Under the pieces are notes generated by a model. That model worked only from the letters and a program-made list of their open reading frames with translations. It made no database searches and had not been told where the DNA came from. Of a DNA stretch of 64,000 nt, positions 17,597-28,000 are shown one piece after another. Made by a program: the position numbers and the translations under genes. The stretch's first letter is position 1, and every line of letters starts with the position of its first letter. Source of the stretch: Silvimonas soli (lineage in GTDB: Bacteria; Pseudomonadota; Gammaproteobacteria; Burkholderiales; Chitinibacteraceae); assembly GCF_030035605.1 (NCBI RefSeq), contig NZ_CP106736.1, forward strand, positions 2,542,001 to 2,606,000, read 5' to 3'.

Positions 17597-18148
17597 TTAA
17601 ACCCGGCATTCCCGTTTGAGAAACGGGTTGGCTTGCTCGAGTAGATTCTTTAGCGCCAGATTGAATGAATTGTTAATGGCCGACTCGCTGTTGGTCCAGT
17701 TCACGCTCACATCGACGCCTCGTAAAGTGGTGCTCGCCAAGAGGCCATCCTGTGCATCGACTACATCCAGTTTCATGACAATATTGCTGACGTGCGAAAC
17801 CGACTGCGCATCAATATAGAATTTTTTCAAATGCAATTTTATGCTGGATTGCGCCCCGGCAGTATTTGAAACCTGATAGTAGGTTTTGGGCAATTTCAGA
17901 AAGCCATTGTGTATAAGCTGCGGGACGTTCTCTGCCACGATTTCTGTCCCATATGGCATCCCCAACGTTTCATCAGCTTTTCGTTCGTCTGCGATTCCGG
18001 CAAAGGTGATAGGGCAAACTCGCTGAACGGTTGTTTCTCGCGCGGAAGTAATATCGTTTGCCTGGTAATCAGAATTGAGGGTGGCTTTAGGCGGTGCAGC
18101 ACAGCCAGCAAGGCTCGCGATCAAACATGGAATAAGCAGTTTTTTCAT
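17597..18148 (-). CDS. Predicted lipoprotein of unknown function (A)
   Basis: A 183-residue exported protein with a lipoprotein signal (MKKLLIPCLIASLAGC, lipidated Cys16) and a conserved-looking mature part ending CRV. The motif content (QSSIKLHLKKFYID, then NIVMKLDVVDAQDGLL) suggests a beta-rich fold, but I do not recognise the family. It lies 71 bases downstream of lipoprotein B and is probably in the same operon. Base composition of the pair is visibly more AT-rich than the flanking genes. Confidence 0.75.
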   Translation of the reverse strand: MKKLLIPCLIASLAGCAAPPKATLNSDYQANDITSARETTVQRVCPITFAGIADERKADETLGMPYGTEIVAENVPQLIHNGFLKLPKTYYQVSNTAGAQSSIKLHLKKFYIDAQSVSHVSNIVMKLDVVDAQDGLLASTTLRGVDVSVNWTNSESAINNSFNLALKNLLEQANPFLKRECRV

Positions 18149-18219
18149 AGTATGAACCGGGCAGGTAGCATCAACATGCAGGCGCACCAAGGGCGCCTGC
18201 ATGGTTTCGGCCAGCAATA

Positions 18220-19122
18220 TTATTTAACGACGACCACCACCAGCGAGCCCAGCTTGTCGCGGGTGGCAGACATTTTCTGACCATCGATATCCGTCAAAAA
18301 TGCGTCCGGCTGTTTGGAAATCGCACCCGCTACTACTGGCGTATTGGCAGCGATAAAATCGCGTGCCAGCAAACTGGCAACGACATCTACGCCATGATCA
18401 AGCGCCTTGCGTGCCAATTCGCCCCCGTTGGCTGACCACAGGGCAATGGCCGCCGATCGATCTTTGATATCGCCGGGCAATGTTTCATGAAAGACAACGC
18501 GATCACGATAAATGGAATTAACCATCAGCGTTTTCATGGCGCTGGGGTCATTTACTTTACTGGTTCCCTGGTACAAGCTCAATTGCAAGGCTTTCAGTTC
18601 ATCGGTGTTGGGGAATGCATTGGCATGACCAATAACGGTTATGGTCTTCATGTCTGGCGACAATTCGTAGGCAAAAGCGATGGTGGTGAACACATCCTTT
18701 TTGGATTCGGCAATGGCTTTTTCTACATTTTGATTGGTGACCTTGGTCAGCAACATGACGTTCTTTTCGGCAATCCACGAGATGTTGCCGGTTTCACGTT
18801 TTACTGCTTCCATGGCTTGATCATTAAAACTGTAATCAAGTAATGCATTGCGCAAAGGCACAATCAAATGCTGCGCGTCATCTTCACGGCTGTTATTGAC
18901 TGCTGTATCGATCAAGGCAAACAACAACCCACCACCGGCTGCAGCGGTCAGATTTGAATTGTTAATAGAGGCATTCAATTCTTTTTGCGAAATAAGTACT
19001 TCAATGTCTGAGTTTTTTACTTTCTGCACGGCGGCAGCAGGCATCGGTTTAAATGCCGGTTGCACGGCGCAACCGGACAACAACGCCACCGCTGTTGCGA
19101 AAGGAATGAGGAAAAACCGCAT
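18220..19122 (-). CDS. Predicted lipoprotein of unknown function (B)
   Basis: A 300-residue exported lipoprotein (MRFFLIPFATAVALLSGC, Cys18). The mature part is unassigned. A glycine/alanine segment with membrane-like character follows residue 60 (AAAGGGLLFALIDTAVN). GGAG six bases before the ATG at 19122 fixes the start, five codons inside the longest frame. A promoter with TATTATAAA and a 15-bp palindrome lies immediately upstream. It is the first gene of a two-lipoprotein unit. Confidence 0.78.
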   Translation of the reverse strand: MRFFLIPFATAVALLSGCAVQPAFKPMPAAAVQKVKNSDIEVLISQKELNASINNSNLTAAAGGGLLFALIDTAVNNSREDDAQHLIVPLRNALLDYSFNDQAMEAVKRETGNISWIAEKNVMLLTKVTNQNVEKAIAESKKDVFTTIAFAYELSPDMKTITVIGHANAFPNTDELKALQLSLYQGTSKVNDPSAMKTLMVNSIYRDRVVFHETLPGDIKDRSAAIALWSANGGELARKALDHGVDVVASLLARDFIAANTPVVAGAISKQPDAFLTDIDGQKMSATRDKLGSLVVVVVK

Positions 19123-19140
19123 TTTTGGCTCCGGCACAAT

Positions 19141-19170
19141 TGTTTATAATAGATTTCTAATCTAGTCAGA
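19141..19170 (-). promoter_or_regulatory. AT-rich promoter with palindrome upstream of the lipoprotein pair
   Basis: TAGATT-TCT-AATCTA (19150-19164) is a perfect 6+3+6 palindrome. It abuts a -10-like TATTATAAA on the minus strand, about 20 bases before the ATG of lipoprotein B. The arrangement suits repressor binding over the promoter. Confidence 0.5.
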
Positions 19171-19260
19171 TTTTAAATGACAAAACCCTTACATGCTGCG
19201 GATTTGCGCTGCCGTGTTGTTTGAAAGGCACAGATGACAATTCATCTGCCAAAATCGCAG

Positions 19261-20418
19261 TCATGGGCCGGCAAACTCCGCCCGCGGCCGGATCAACTGG
19301 CCGCTATCACGCTGTTCCAGTACATGGGCAATCCAGCCCACGCAACGGCCCATGGCAAACAGTTTTAGCGCGCTGCCAGCGGGCAGTTTGCCGTAACGCT
19401 CCAGAGCCACCAGTGCCAGATCAAGTGTGGGATATCCGCCTTCGCTGCTTTGCGCGGACTGGATCAAATGGCTCAGTCTGGAGTCATGCGGCATCTTGTT
19501 AAGCAAATCGCGGGCGCGGGGGTCGCCATCGGGATATAGCGGGTGTCCAAACAATTCGGCCATGCGGCTAGCCTGGTCGATTTTGACTTCATCATCATCC
19601 GTTGAGTCGGCGCTATCGAGCAACGTAGCCAGTACTCGTGAAACCTTCTCTGTCATACCCCCGTGACGTGGGCCGCTGAGTGCGGCTAGCCCGGCTTGCA
19701 GGCAGGCAGCCAGGCTGGCGCCCGTGGACGCGGTGACGCGCACGGCAAAGGTCGAGGCATTCAGTTCATGATCGGCGCACAACACGAGCGCGCGCCGGAT
19801 CAGCTCCGCCAGATGAGTTCGCCCCCAGCCTTGCGCTAACGCTTGGTGTACCGGCAAGCCGGGCGCGCCGCCCAAGGCCAGGCAAACCGTTCGCATCAGG
19901 GCGATACCTTCCATGGCTTGAGCCGCGACCGGAGCATCGATCGGCAGCGCCTTGTTGGCGGCGTGCAGGGCCAGTGCAACGGTGGCTCGTTGCAGTGCGG
20001 GCAACCGGCCAGGCAGGCGGGGTAAAGGCGCGTCTTCGGGCACCCAGTCCAGCGAAGGTTGTTCCCACAGAATGGCTGCGGCTTCTTCCAGCGACGCAAA
20101 TTGCGCCAGGGCAATCGCGTCATGACCGCGATATTGCAGCTGCTGGTTCTCAATGCGCGTGATACGCGTACGCAGCACTGGCAAGCCCCAGTCCAGCGCG
20201 GTTCTGGCGGCCTCTTTGGGGCGGCGCTGACGTTGTTTGCGGGCCAGATAGGCACTGATGTCACTCTCTACATACCAGCGCTGGCGCGGGTCGGCGGCGG
20301 CTCCGGCCGTGCGGATCAAACCCCGGCTGACATAGGCGTAGAGCGTATTCAGGCTAATGCCAAGGCGGGCGGTAGCAGTGCGAGCGTCGATCAGGCCACG
20401 TGGCGGTGAGGTATCCAT
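19261..20418 (-). CDS. Helix-turn-helix/citrate-synthase-fold fusion protein
   Basis: A 385-residue protein whose residues 8-60 read as a MerR/excisionase-type DNA-binding domain (LIDARTATARLGISLNTLYAYVSRGL). Residues 75-385 follow the citrate synthase fold: ADHELNASTF (H217), GPRHGG (H252), FGHPLYPDGDPR (H292), FAMGRCVGWIAH (R358) and RPRAEFAGP. Counting back from GWIAH, the usual NVDFY catalytic block reads TLDLA, so the aspartate (D333) remains but its neighbours do not. The arginine after the second histidine is replaced (HP for HR). It faces a second citrate synthase gene across an operator-like repeat. It may be a metabolite-sensing regulator, an enzyme, or both. Confidence 0.85.
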   Translation of the reverse strand: MDTSPPRGLIDARTATARLGISLNTLYAYVSRGLIRTAGAAADPRQRWYVESDISAYLARKQRQRRPKEAARTALDWGLPVLRTRITRIENQQLQYRGHDAIALAQFASLEEAAAILWEQPSLDWVPEDAPLPRLPGRLPALQRATVALALHAANKALPIDAPVAAQAMEGIALMRTVCLALGGAPGLPVHQALAQGWGRTHLAELIRRALVLCADHELNASTFAVRVTASTGASLAACLQAGLAALSGPRHGGMTEKVSRVLATLLDSADSTDDDEVKIDQASRMAELFGHPLYPDGDPRARDLLNKMPHDSRLSHLIQSAQSSEGGYPTLDLALVALERYGKLPAGSALKLFAMGRCVGWIAHVLEQRDSGQLIRPRAEFAGP

Positions 20419-20425
20419 AAGCTAA

Positions 20426-20469
20426 ATATATTGATTTATGTATTCAATATTTTTATTAAATCAATGTAT
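20426..20469. promoter_or_regulatory. Operator-like inverted repeat between the two citrate-synthase-fold genes
   Basis: Two 13-base arms (20426-20438 and 20457-20469, core TTGATTTA/TAAATCAA) match in 12 of 13 positions across an 18-base AT-rich centre. They lie in the 94-base space between the divergent starts. The natural candidate binder is the helix-turn-helix protein encoded at one side. Confidence 0.6.
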
Positions 20470-20512
20470 GGATAAGCTGTCCACGTCTGCATGTATTTGA
20501 AGGAGATGAATA

Positions 20513-21601
20513 ATGGCAGTGGGACTGGATGGGATCATCGCCGCGCAAACGCGCTTGAGTCACGTTGACGGTGAGGCGGGACGTTTGATTTTGCGCGGCC
20601 ACGAACTGGAAACGTTGGCCGGGCAGTGGCGTTTTGAGCAAGTCACTGCATTGCTGTGGCGCGAGTTGGTGCCGCATGCCGCGGATTTATCCGCCGATCT
20701 GGGTCGTGGTCGGATGCGGGCGTGGCAGCATTTTTCTCCGCTGCTGCCCACGCTGAATGGCATGTCGGCCATTGAAGGCATGCGTTTCTTGCTGGCGTTA
20801 CTGCCGGATGAGCCCGCTGATGCCAGTCTGTTGCTGGCGGCAGCGGGTGTTGCCATGGCGACAAGCATCCGCAGCGCGCAAAACCTGCCCGCACTGGCAC
20901 CCGATGCCGCGCTCAGCCACGCTGCTGATTTGCTGCGCATGTTGCGGGGCAAAGCGGGAGATGCGGCCGAAGTTAAGGCATTTGAAACCTATCTGGTCGC
21001 GGCGGCGGATCACGGTTTGAACGCGTCGACTTTTACCGCGCGGGTAGTTGCATCAACTGGCGCTGGTTTGGTCTCGGCCGTGGTGGCCGCAATGGGCGCA
21101 TTAAAAGGGCCATTGCACGGCGGCGCACCAGGGCCAGTGCTGGATATGCTCGATGCCGTCGGCCAGGCGGACAAAGCTCCGGCGTGGATTGATGCGGCTA
21201 TTGCACGGGGCGAGCGGCTGATGGGATTCGGGCACCGCATCTATCGGGTGCGCGATCCGCGAGCCGATGTGTTGAAAGCAGCCGTGAACGCGCTGCGTGG
21301 TCGCAATAACCGCATCGCCTTGGCTGAAGCGGTGGAACAAGCGGGTCTGGTGGCCTTGGCCAGACACAAACCCGGGCGGCGGCTGGATGTGAATACCGAG
21401 TTTTACACCGCGTTGTTGCTGGAAGCGCTGGATATCCCGCGAGCCGGATTCACGCCCGTATTTGCCGCTGCCCGTACTGCGGGCTGGATCGCGCATGCTT
21501 GTGAACAGCAACTGGATGGACGCTTGTTACGACCCGCTTCGGAATATATCGGGCCCATGCCGCAGGCCGTGGCAGCGAGTGAATGGTCAGAAGCTGGATA
21601 G
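20513..21601 (+). CDS. Citrate synthase / 2-methylcitrate synthase family enzyme
   Basis: A 362-residue citrate-synthase-family enzyme, which would condense oxaloacetate with acetyl-CoA or propionyl-CoA. Catalytic histidines are H202 (LHGG) and H241 (GFGHRIYRVRDPR), with substrate arginines in FAAARTAGWIAH and RPASEYIGP. The third catalytic position, aspartate in NVDFY of standard enzymes, reads NTEFY here (E296). GGAG stands about 8 bases before the ATG. No prpB or prpD gene is nearby, so a methylcitrate role is not supported by context. It is divergently paired with the HTH fusion paralogue. Confidence 0.9.
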   Translation: MAVGLDGIIAAQTRLSHVDGEAGRLILRGHELETLAGQWRFEQVTALLWRELVPHAADLSADLGRGRMRAWQHFSPLLPTLNGMSAIEGMRFLLALLPDEPADASLLLAAAGVAMATSIRSAQNLPALAPDAALSHAADLLRMLRGKAGDAAEVKAFETYLVAAADHGLNASTFTARVVASTGAGLVSAVVAAMGALKGPLHGGAPGPVLDMLDAVGQADKAPAWIDAAIARGERLMGFGHRIYRVRDPRADVLKAAVNALRGRNNRIALAEAVEQAGLVALARHKPGRRLDVNTEFYTALLLEALDIPRAGFTPVFAAARTAGWIAHACEQQLDGRLLRPASEYIGPMPQAVAASEWSEAG

Positions 21602-21855
21602 ATTCGGCATAGCCCGGCAGGGCAGTAACCATCTGTCATTGTGGCTCCAACATCTGCGAACTCAGGTGTGGCATTGGCCGTGGCATGGTGGATTGTCCCG
21701 GTTTCCTGGGCCGAATCCACCCTACGTTTCGGCATGTAATCGCGGGTGATGTCGCAGACCAAGGGACGCTCTTGGGCAGGTTCCACTCACCCTACGCAGC
21801 CGGAAGAGTTGAGGAAGACGGTGGTCAGACCATGTCGCAAGAATACCCTGATGCC

Positions 21856-21942
21856 TCATCATTCCCGCGCAGGCGGGAATCCAGAGGCTTCGCTAACCAT
21901 CGTCGCTGGACCCCTGCCTGTGCGGGGATGACGAATTGGGAT
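21856..21942. repeat. MITE-like inverted repeat containing a dRS3-pattern 20-mer
   Basis: ATTCCC-N8-GGGAAT at 21861-21880 fits the neisserial dRS3 pattern exactly. The whole element has imperfect inverted arms: the left arm (21856-21884) ends CCAG, and the right arm (about 21914-21942) begins CTGGACCCCTGCC and ends GGGGATGACGA. Similar elements are dispersed in many proteobacterial genomes. Confidence 0.65.
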
Positions 21943-21997
21943 GCGTAGCCCTGCCCGGGGTTGCTCAAGTCCTAAGTACTGAGACAAGTCCCTGAAA

Positions 21998-22027
21998 ACA
22001 ACAAAGCCCCTTGCGGGGCTTTGTTGT
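21998..22027 (-). terminator. Terminator of the pil-chp operon
   Basis: A 13-bp perfect stem (21998-22010 with 22015-22027, core AAAGCCCC/GGGGCTTT) with loop TTGC, 32 bases past the chpA stop. It is symmetric enough to act in both directions. Confidence 0.85.
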
Positions 22028-22058
22028 TGGTTCAGCTGCACAAATCAGATCAATCAGA

Positions 22059-25000
22059 TCAGGCCGGAATAAAGCTACGGATATGCGCCATCAGCTCGTC
22101 TTCCTGATACGGCTTGCCCATGAACACGTTCACACCCAACTCGGCCGCGTAGTTGCGGTGTTTGTCGGCAGTACGTGAGGTGATCATGATGACCGGAATG
22201 TGGCGGGTGTCATCGTTGGCGCGCACGTTACGGGTCAGCTCAAAGCCATCCATCCGTGGCATTTCGATATCCACCAGCATCACCGCCGGTTTGATGTCCT
22301 GCAACTGCTGAAGGGCGTCTACGCCATCTTTGGCGGTCAGCACCTGGAAGCCTTCGCGGGTCAGCAAGCGGCTGGCGATCTTGCGCACGGTCAGCGAATC
22401 GTCCACCACCATGACCACCGGTGTGGTTTGCAGTTGTTCCGGCGCAATCGAGATCGCACCGGCTTGCTGAGTCGCCACTTCACCGCGTGCCAGCAGGGCC
22501 AGCGGATTCAGGATCAGCACGATATCGCCGTTACCCAGCACCGTGGAACCGGCCACGCCTGGAATCCGCGCCAGTTGCGGGCCGATGGATTTCACCACCA
22601 CTTCCTGGTTCTTCACCAGTTCGTCCACGTGCAACGCCATGCGGTTGGCACCGGAGCGCAGCAATAGCACGGTAGAGAAGCGCTTGGTTTCCGGCATGCT
22701 CGCGCCGTCACCCAGCAAACGCGGGAAGTACGAGAACGGATAGCGACCACCGAGCCAGTCTTGCGAACGGGTTTCGTACAAGCGAGCCAAGGCTTCTTGC
22801 TTCAGTTCCTGTACCTGTTCGATCATCACCGACGGAATCGCGTATTGATGATCACCGGACTTGATCAGCAGCACTTGCGTTACGGCCAGGGTCAGCGGCA
22901 GGTGAATGGTAAAGCTGGTGCCTTCGCCGGTGACGCTATCGACGTCGATACGGCCACCGAGGTTACCGATTTCGTTCTTCACCACGTCCATGCCGATGCC
23001 GCGACCGGAAATCTGCGTCACGGTAGAAGCGGTGGAGAAACCTGGCTCAAAGATCACCTGCATCAGATCGCGGTCAGCCACGGTGACACCGGCTTCGATC
23101 AGCCCGCGTTCCAGCGCCTTGGCGCGAATCCGCTCAATATTCAGGCCTTTGCCGTCATCCTTGAGCATCACTACCAGTTCGTTGCCTTCCTGGCGCACTT
23201 CAACCTGGACTTCACCAAACTCGCTCTTGCCAGCGGCAGCGCGTTCTTCCGGTGTTTCCAGACCATGGTCAATGGCGTTACGCAGCATGTGCTCGAATGG
23301 CGAAACCATTTTTTCCAGCACGCCACGGTCAATTTCCACGCGACCACCGCGCAATTCCAGGTTGACCTTCTTGCCCACCTCTTTACCGGTCTGGCGGGTC
23401 AGGCGATACAAACGGTCAGAGATGCTGGAGAACGGCACCATGCGCACGCGCATCAGGCTTTGTTGCAGTTCTTTGGTCATCCGGGCCTGCGCGGTCAGCG
23501 CGGCGGCGGATTCATCCACGTTTTTCAGCAAGTTATGCTGAATGGTTGCCACGTCGTTCACGCTTTCGGCGATGAAACGGGTGACTTCCTGCAGACGGGT
23601 AAAGCGGTCGAATTCCAGCGGGTCGAACGACTGGTTCGATTCCTGGAATTCACGCGTGCGCGCCTGCATTTGCGATTCGGCCTGGATTTCCAGTTCACGC
23701 ATTTGCGTGCGCAGACGCGTCACGTTTTCGGTCAGATCCAGCAAGGAGCTCTTGAGCGCCAGCATTTCCGATTCGATGCGCGAACGGGCAATCGACACTT
23801 CACCGGCCTGGTTAACCAGATTGTCGACCAGTTCAGAGCGCACGCGAATGGTGGTCTTGCCTTCGGCATCCGGCGCGGCAGCCAGCAATGGTTGCTGCGC
23901 AGTGCGGTTTTGCGTAGCGGCAACAGCCTGCGCGCTTTGCCCAACCACATCAGACGGCTTGGGCGTACGGCCAGCCAGTTCGTCGAACAACAGGTTGATC
24001 AGGTCATAGTCGGCTTCGAGCTCATCGACCAGCGGGCCGGATACGGCCGCCCCGCTCGCCAGCAGGCGTGATTCCATGCGGTGAGTCGCCTCACCCATGC
24101 GCATCGCGCCCGACATCCGTGCGCTACCTTTGAGGGTATGCAGAATGCGTTTGAGCTTGTCGGCGTCTTCTGCCTCGCCTTCGCGCAGGCCGCGCAGAGC
24201 GCCGCCGATTTGCGGCAGCAGCTCATCGCCTTCTTCCACAAACACCGGCAGCAACTGATCGTCAATTTCATCGGTCAGTGTTTGATCCAGCTCGGCTTTG
24301 CGTTCGGTCAGCGAGTGACCCATGCCCAGCAGCACTTCGGGCAGCGAGTCATGCGCAATGGCCAACGGGGTCAGCAGTTGTTCCAGTTCGGGCGAAGTGT
24401 GATCTTCGACGACCAGATCGCTTGCTGCAGGCTCTGCCAGCAATTCGCTGATCGCAGGTGTCACCTCATCCACCGTTACCGGTTCGATTTCGGCGGCAGG
24501 TTCTTCGACGACTTCTGGCTCGGCATCGGCGACCACGGCTTCCAGCGGCGCTTCTTCAGCAACCGCTTCTTCTTCCGCAGCCACCTCGGCAATTGCCGGC
24601 TCGACGTGTTCAGCAGTAACGGTGTCGGTAGCGTTCGTCGCGACCAGCTCAACGACGGTTGTGCCGTGAGTCGCCGGTGCGTCAGCTTCTGCCAACGTAT
24701 CTTCATGCAAAGCAACGTGATCAAGCTCGGCGGCGTGCTCTTCCAGTGCTTGCGGGAACGAAGTCAGCAACAGCTCGTCGGCAAACTCCGGTGTTTCAGT
24801 GGCATCGACAATTTCGTGTTCAGCCGCTTCAGCCGCTGAGTGATCTGCAAGCTCGGTGAACTCCGTGGCTTCAGGAACCACCAGCGCGTCTGCCGTAGCC
24901 ACAGGCTCAACCGATTCAGGCGCGCTGAGTTCGTCCAGTTCGCCCAGATCATCCAGGTTCAGCTCGTCCAGCGACAGCTCGCCGATATCCAGTTCCAGCG

Positions 25001-28000
25001 ATTCATCAGTGGCGGGCGCCGCGAAGTGCAGGGCGTGATCCAGTTCCACCGGAGCGCCGTCCGCATCCAGCTCAGCGCCATCCAGCAGCGCCAGAGCGGC
25101 CAGTTCGTCATGGTCAGGTTCGGTTAGCTCGAACTCATCCAGATTGATCTCGCCGAGCGACAAGGCATCGGCGCTGGCTACGCTGTGGCTGGCCTCGGCC
25201 TGCGCTGGCTCGACTTCATCCAGCGTGAGTTCGTCCAGATTCAGCTCGGCACCATCTTGCGGCAAAGCGCCGAAAGAAATTTCTTCATCCAGCGAAATCG
25301 ACAGCGGTTCGTCGCTGGCGGCCAACGCGGCGATTTCTGCGGTGCCGGTGCCTGGGTCACGCTGCGCAAAAATCTCCTGCAGCATGGTTTCCAGGCGGTT
25401 CACGGCAGCAATTTGCGGTTCGGTAGCGTCTGGGTTGGATTTTTGCAGCGATTGTTCCAGCGCATATGCCAGATCGCCCAGGCCACTGAAGCCGGCAGTG
25501 GCTCCAATGCCACCCAAGGTATGTGCGGCCAGCAAGAACGCGGGCGGCTGTGCGTCGCCTTGTTCCAGCGCAGTGCGACCTTGCGTGAGTGTCTGCAGAT
25601 GGCGCGCCGCTTCGTCGCAGAAAATGCCGAACAAGGTGCGGGACACCGCGACATCGCCAATCTGGATATCGTCGGCTTCGACTTCGACAACCGGCTCACC
25701 CGCCATATCGACGGTCAGTGTGTCTTCTTCTACGGACTCAACGACGGGTTCAGCTGCAATCTGCGGCTCAGTGGCGACAGGTTCAATTACCGGTGCATGG
25801 ACCACAGGCGCAACGGACGGCGCAGCCAGCGCAGTACCGTGATCCAGTTGTTGCTTGAGCGCTTCGGCGCGGGCCGTCAGTACGCTTGGGTCTACTTGCG
25901 CGCCGCCGGTTTCGGACAACTGCGCCACCCAGCCACGGAAGGCATCGTGGGCGTCGCCGACCAGAGCCAGAACTTCCGGTGTGGCTGGCGTTTCGGCTTG
26001 CAGCCATTTGTTCATGACCTGTTCAATGGCCCAGGCTACTTCGCCCAGGTTGAACAGACCGACCATGCGACCGCTACCTTTGAGGGTGTGGAAACCACGG
26101 CGAATCACCGTGAGCGATTCGCGATCGTGCGGCGCGTGACGGCTGATATCGAGCTGGCTGGAAATGGTGGCCAGCACTTCGGCCGCTTCTTCCAGATAGA
26201 CTTCCAGCAACTCGGCATCGACCGCTTCTTCGGATGCGGGCAGTGGCCGGCTTTCTACCGGTTCGCTGATCTCGATGTGTTCCGGCTCGGCGCTCGCGGC
26301 TTCGCCCATGGGCGGCTCGGCTTCCAGCGCAGCAGCCAGTTCAGCATGCTCAACGGGTGCCGGCGCAATGCCAGTCAGGCGGGTCAGCATCGGGCGCAAC
26401 AGCGTGGCGCCATCGTCGCGGCCTTGTTCCAGCCCATCCACATAGAAGCCAATGGTGGAGAACGCTTCGGCCAGTTCTTCCAGCTCGGCGGCTTGCGGAT
26501 CTTCGGTGGCGGCGGCCAACGCGTGAACGCGTTCGTGGCAGGCCAGCAGTAGCGAGACTGCATCCTGGCAATCGAGCATCATCAGGGCGCCTTGCACCTG
26601 ATTGATGGTGCCATCCAGACCGGTCAGCGCGGCACGCTGGCTTGGGTCGCGGAAGAAGGCGTCCAGAGTGTCTTCAATATTGCGCAGGTTGCTGCGCATT
26701 TCTTGCGCCAATTGCGCGACCAGCAGTTTTTCTTGCGCTTCGCGGCTGACGGCATCCAGTTGCGGCAGATCGATTTCTGCGGCCATGGCCGGGTTAGCCA
26801 GGCGCTGCAACATGGCATCGACTTGCGGCGGGAAGTCTGACGATTGCTGCGGGTAAATGGCCAGGGCGCTGTCGGCCAGCAACAGGGCAGTGGCCAGTTC
26901 CAGCGCTTCGGGCTCGCTGATGCCGCGACCGGCACAACGTTCAAACACGCCCGATACGCCTTGCCACAGCTTTTGCAGGCCAGGGATATCCAGCTCTTCG
27001 CAATGCGCGGCCAGGCGATTGATGTCGTTGGCCAGTTGCGGCAGGCGATCTTGCTGACCAGCGGCCACGCGGCTCCACAGGTCTTTGGCGTTGCTCAGTT
27101 CTTCACGCAGGGCACGGGCCGTTTGCGCGCGGGCCTGGGCTTGCGGCGACAAAGTGCTGGCACCAGCATCGGCCAGCATGCCTTCCAGTTCGAAAGCCTG
27201 TTTCAGGCGCAGTGCCAGATGGCTCTGGCTGCGGTCATGCGCCAAGAGATACAGCAAGTCGCGGAACAAGCGCTCGGCAACGCGGCTGGAACCGTCGGCC
27301 AGTCGTCGCAGTTGCAGGTTCAGGCGCATCAGCAGCAGGCGCGGGTCCAGATCCGGCGTGTTGTCGTTGCTTGGCAATGCGTCGACCACCGCAGCAGCAC
27401 TCCACCAGAAGGCGCGCGGCAGCATATTGTTTTGGGCGCTGGCCAGTTCGGTCAGGCTTTTGGCCATGGCGGTAGCACCCGCGGCATCGCGGGCACGCAG
27501 CCAGCGCAGCAGGCCGGATTCATAACGAGTACGTTGCTGTTTCACCCAGGCCGGAACATCGGCTTCGGCTACGGCATGGTGCGGAAAGTCAGCCGGTACC
27601 ACCAGTTGGCCCAACTGCGGAAAGAACAGTTCGGCGCCACTGATGGTGTGGCCACGCATGGCCGCTACTTTGGACAGTTGTTCGCGCAATACCAGCGGTA
27701 CGTTCGGCGCACCGGCAGAAATCCGTTCCAGATAACTGATCGTATCTGCGGTAACGGCGATGGCGGTTTCCAGCGCGTGGTTGCCGGTTTCTTCACGGGC
27801 CACGCTGGCAACCAGCAGTTCAGCTTCTTCGCAATAACGCGCCAAGCCTTGTAGTTCGACCATTTGCAAGGCGCCTACGGCCTGGTGCAGATGGGTTTGC
27901 GCATGCTTGAGCAGAGCGGCGTCCTGGACGCTGCCAAACTGCTTGAGCGCCTCGGCCGCACGGCTCAAGGTTTGTTCAAGCTCTCCCTTGACCCAGATCA

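Larger units (their letters stand above)
21602..22058. other. Intergenic region built from repeat remnants
   Basis: No coding frame is convincing in these 457 bases. An 8-bp inverted repeat GGTGGATT/AATCCACC (21687-21694 with 21714-21721) is followed by CTACG, resembling dispersed GTAGGGTGGATT-type elements. A MITE-like inverted repeat follows at 21856-21942 and a terminator at 21998-22027. Confidence 0.6.

Noticed and set aside
20513..21601. Methylcitrate cycle locus
   Set aside because: No prpB, prpD, acnD or prpR around; substrate cannot be decided from this window.
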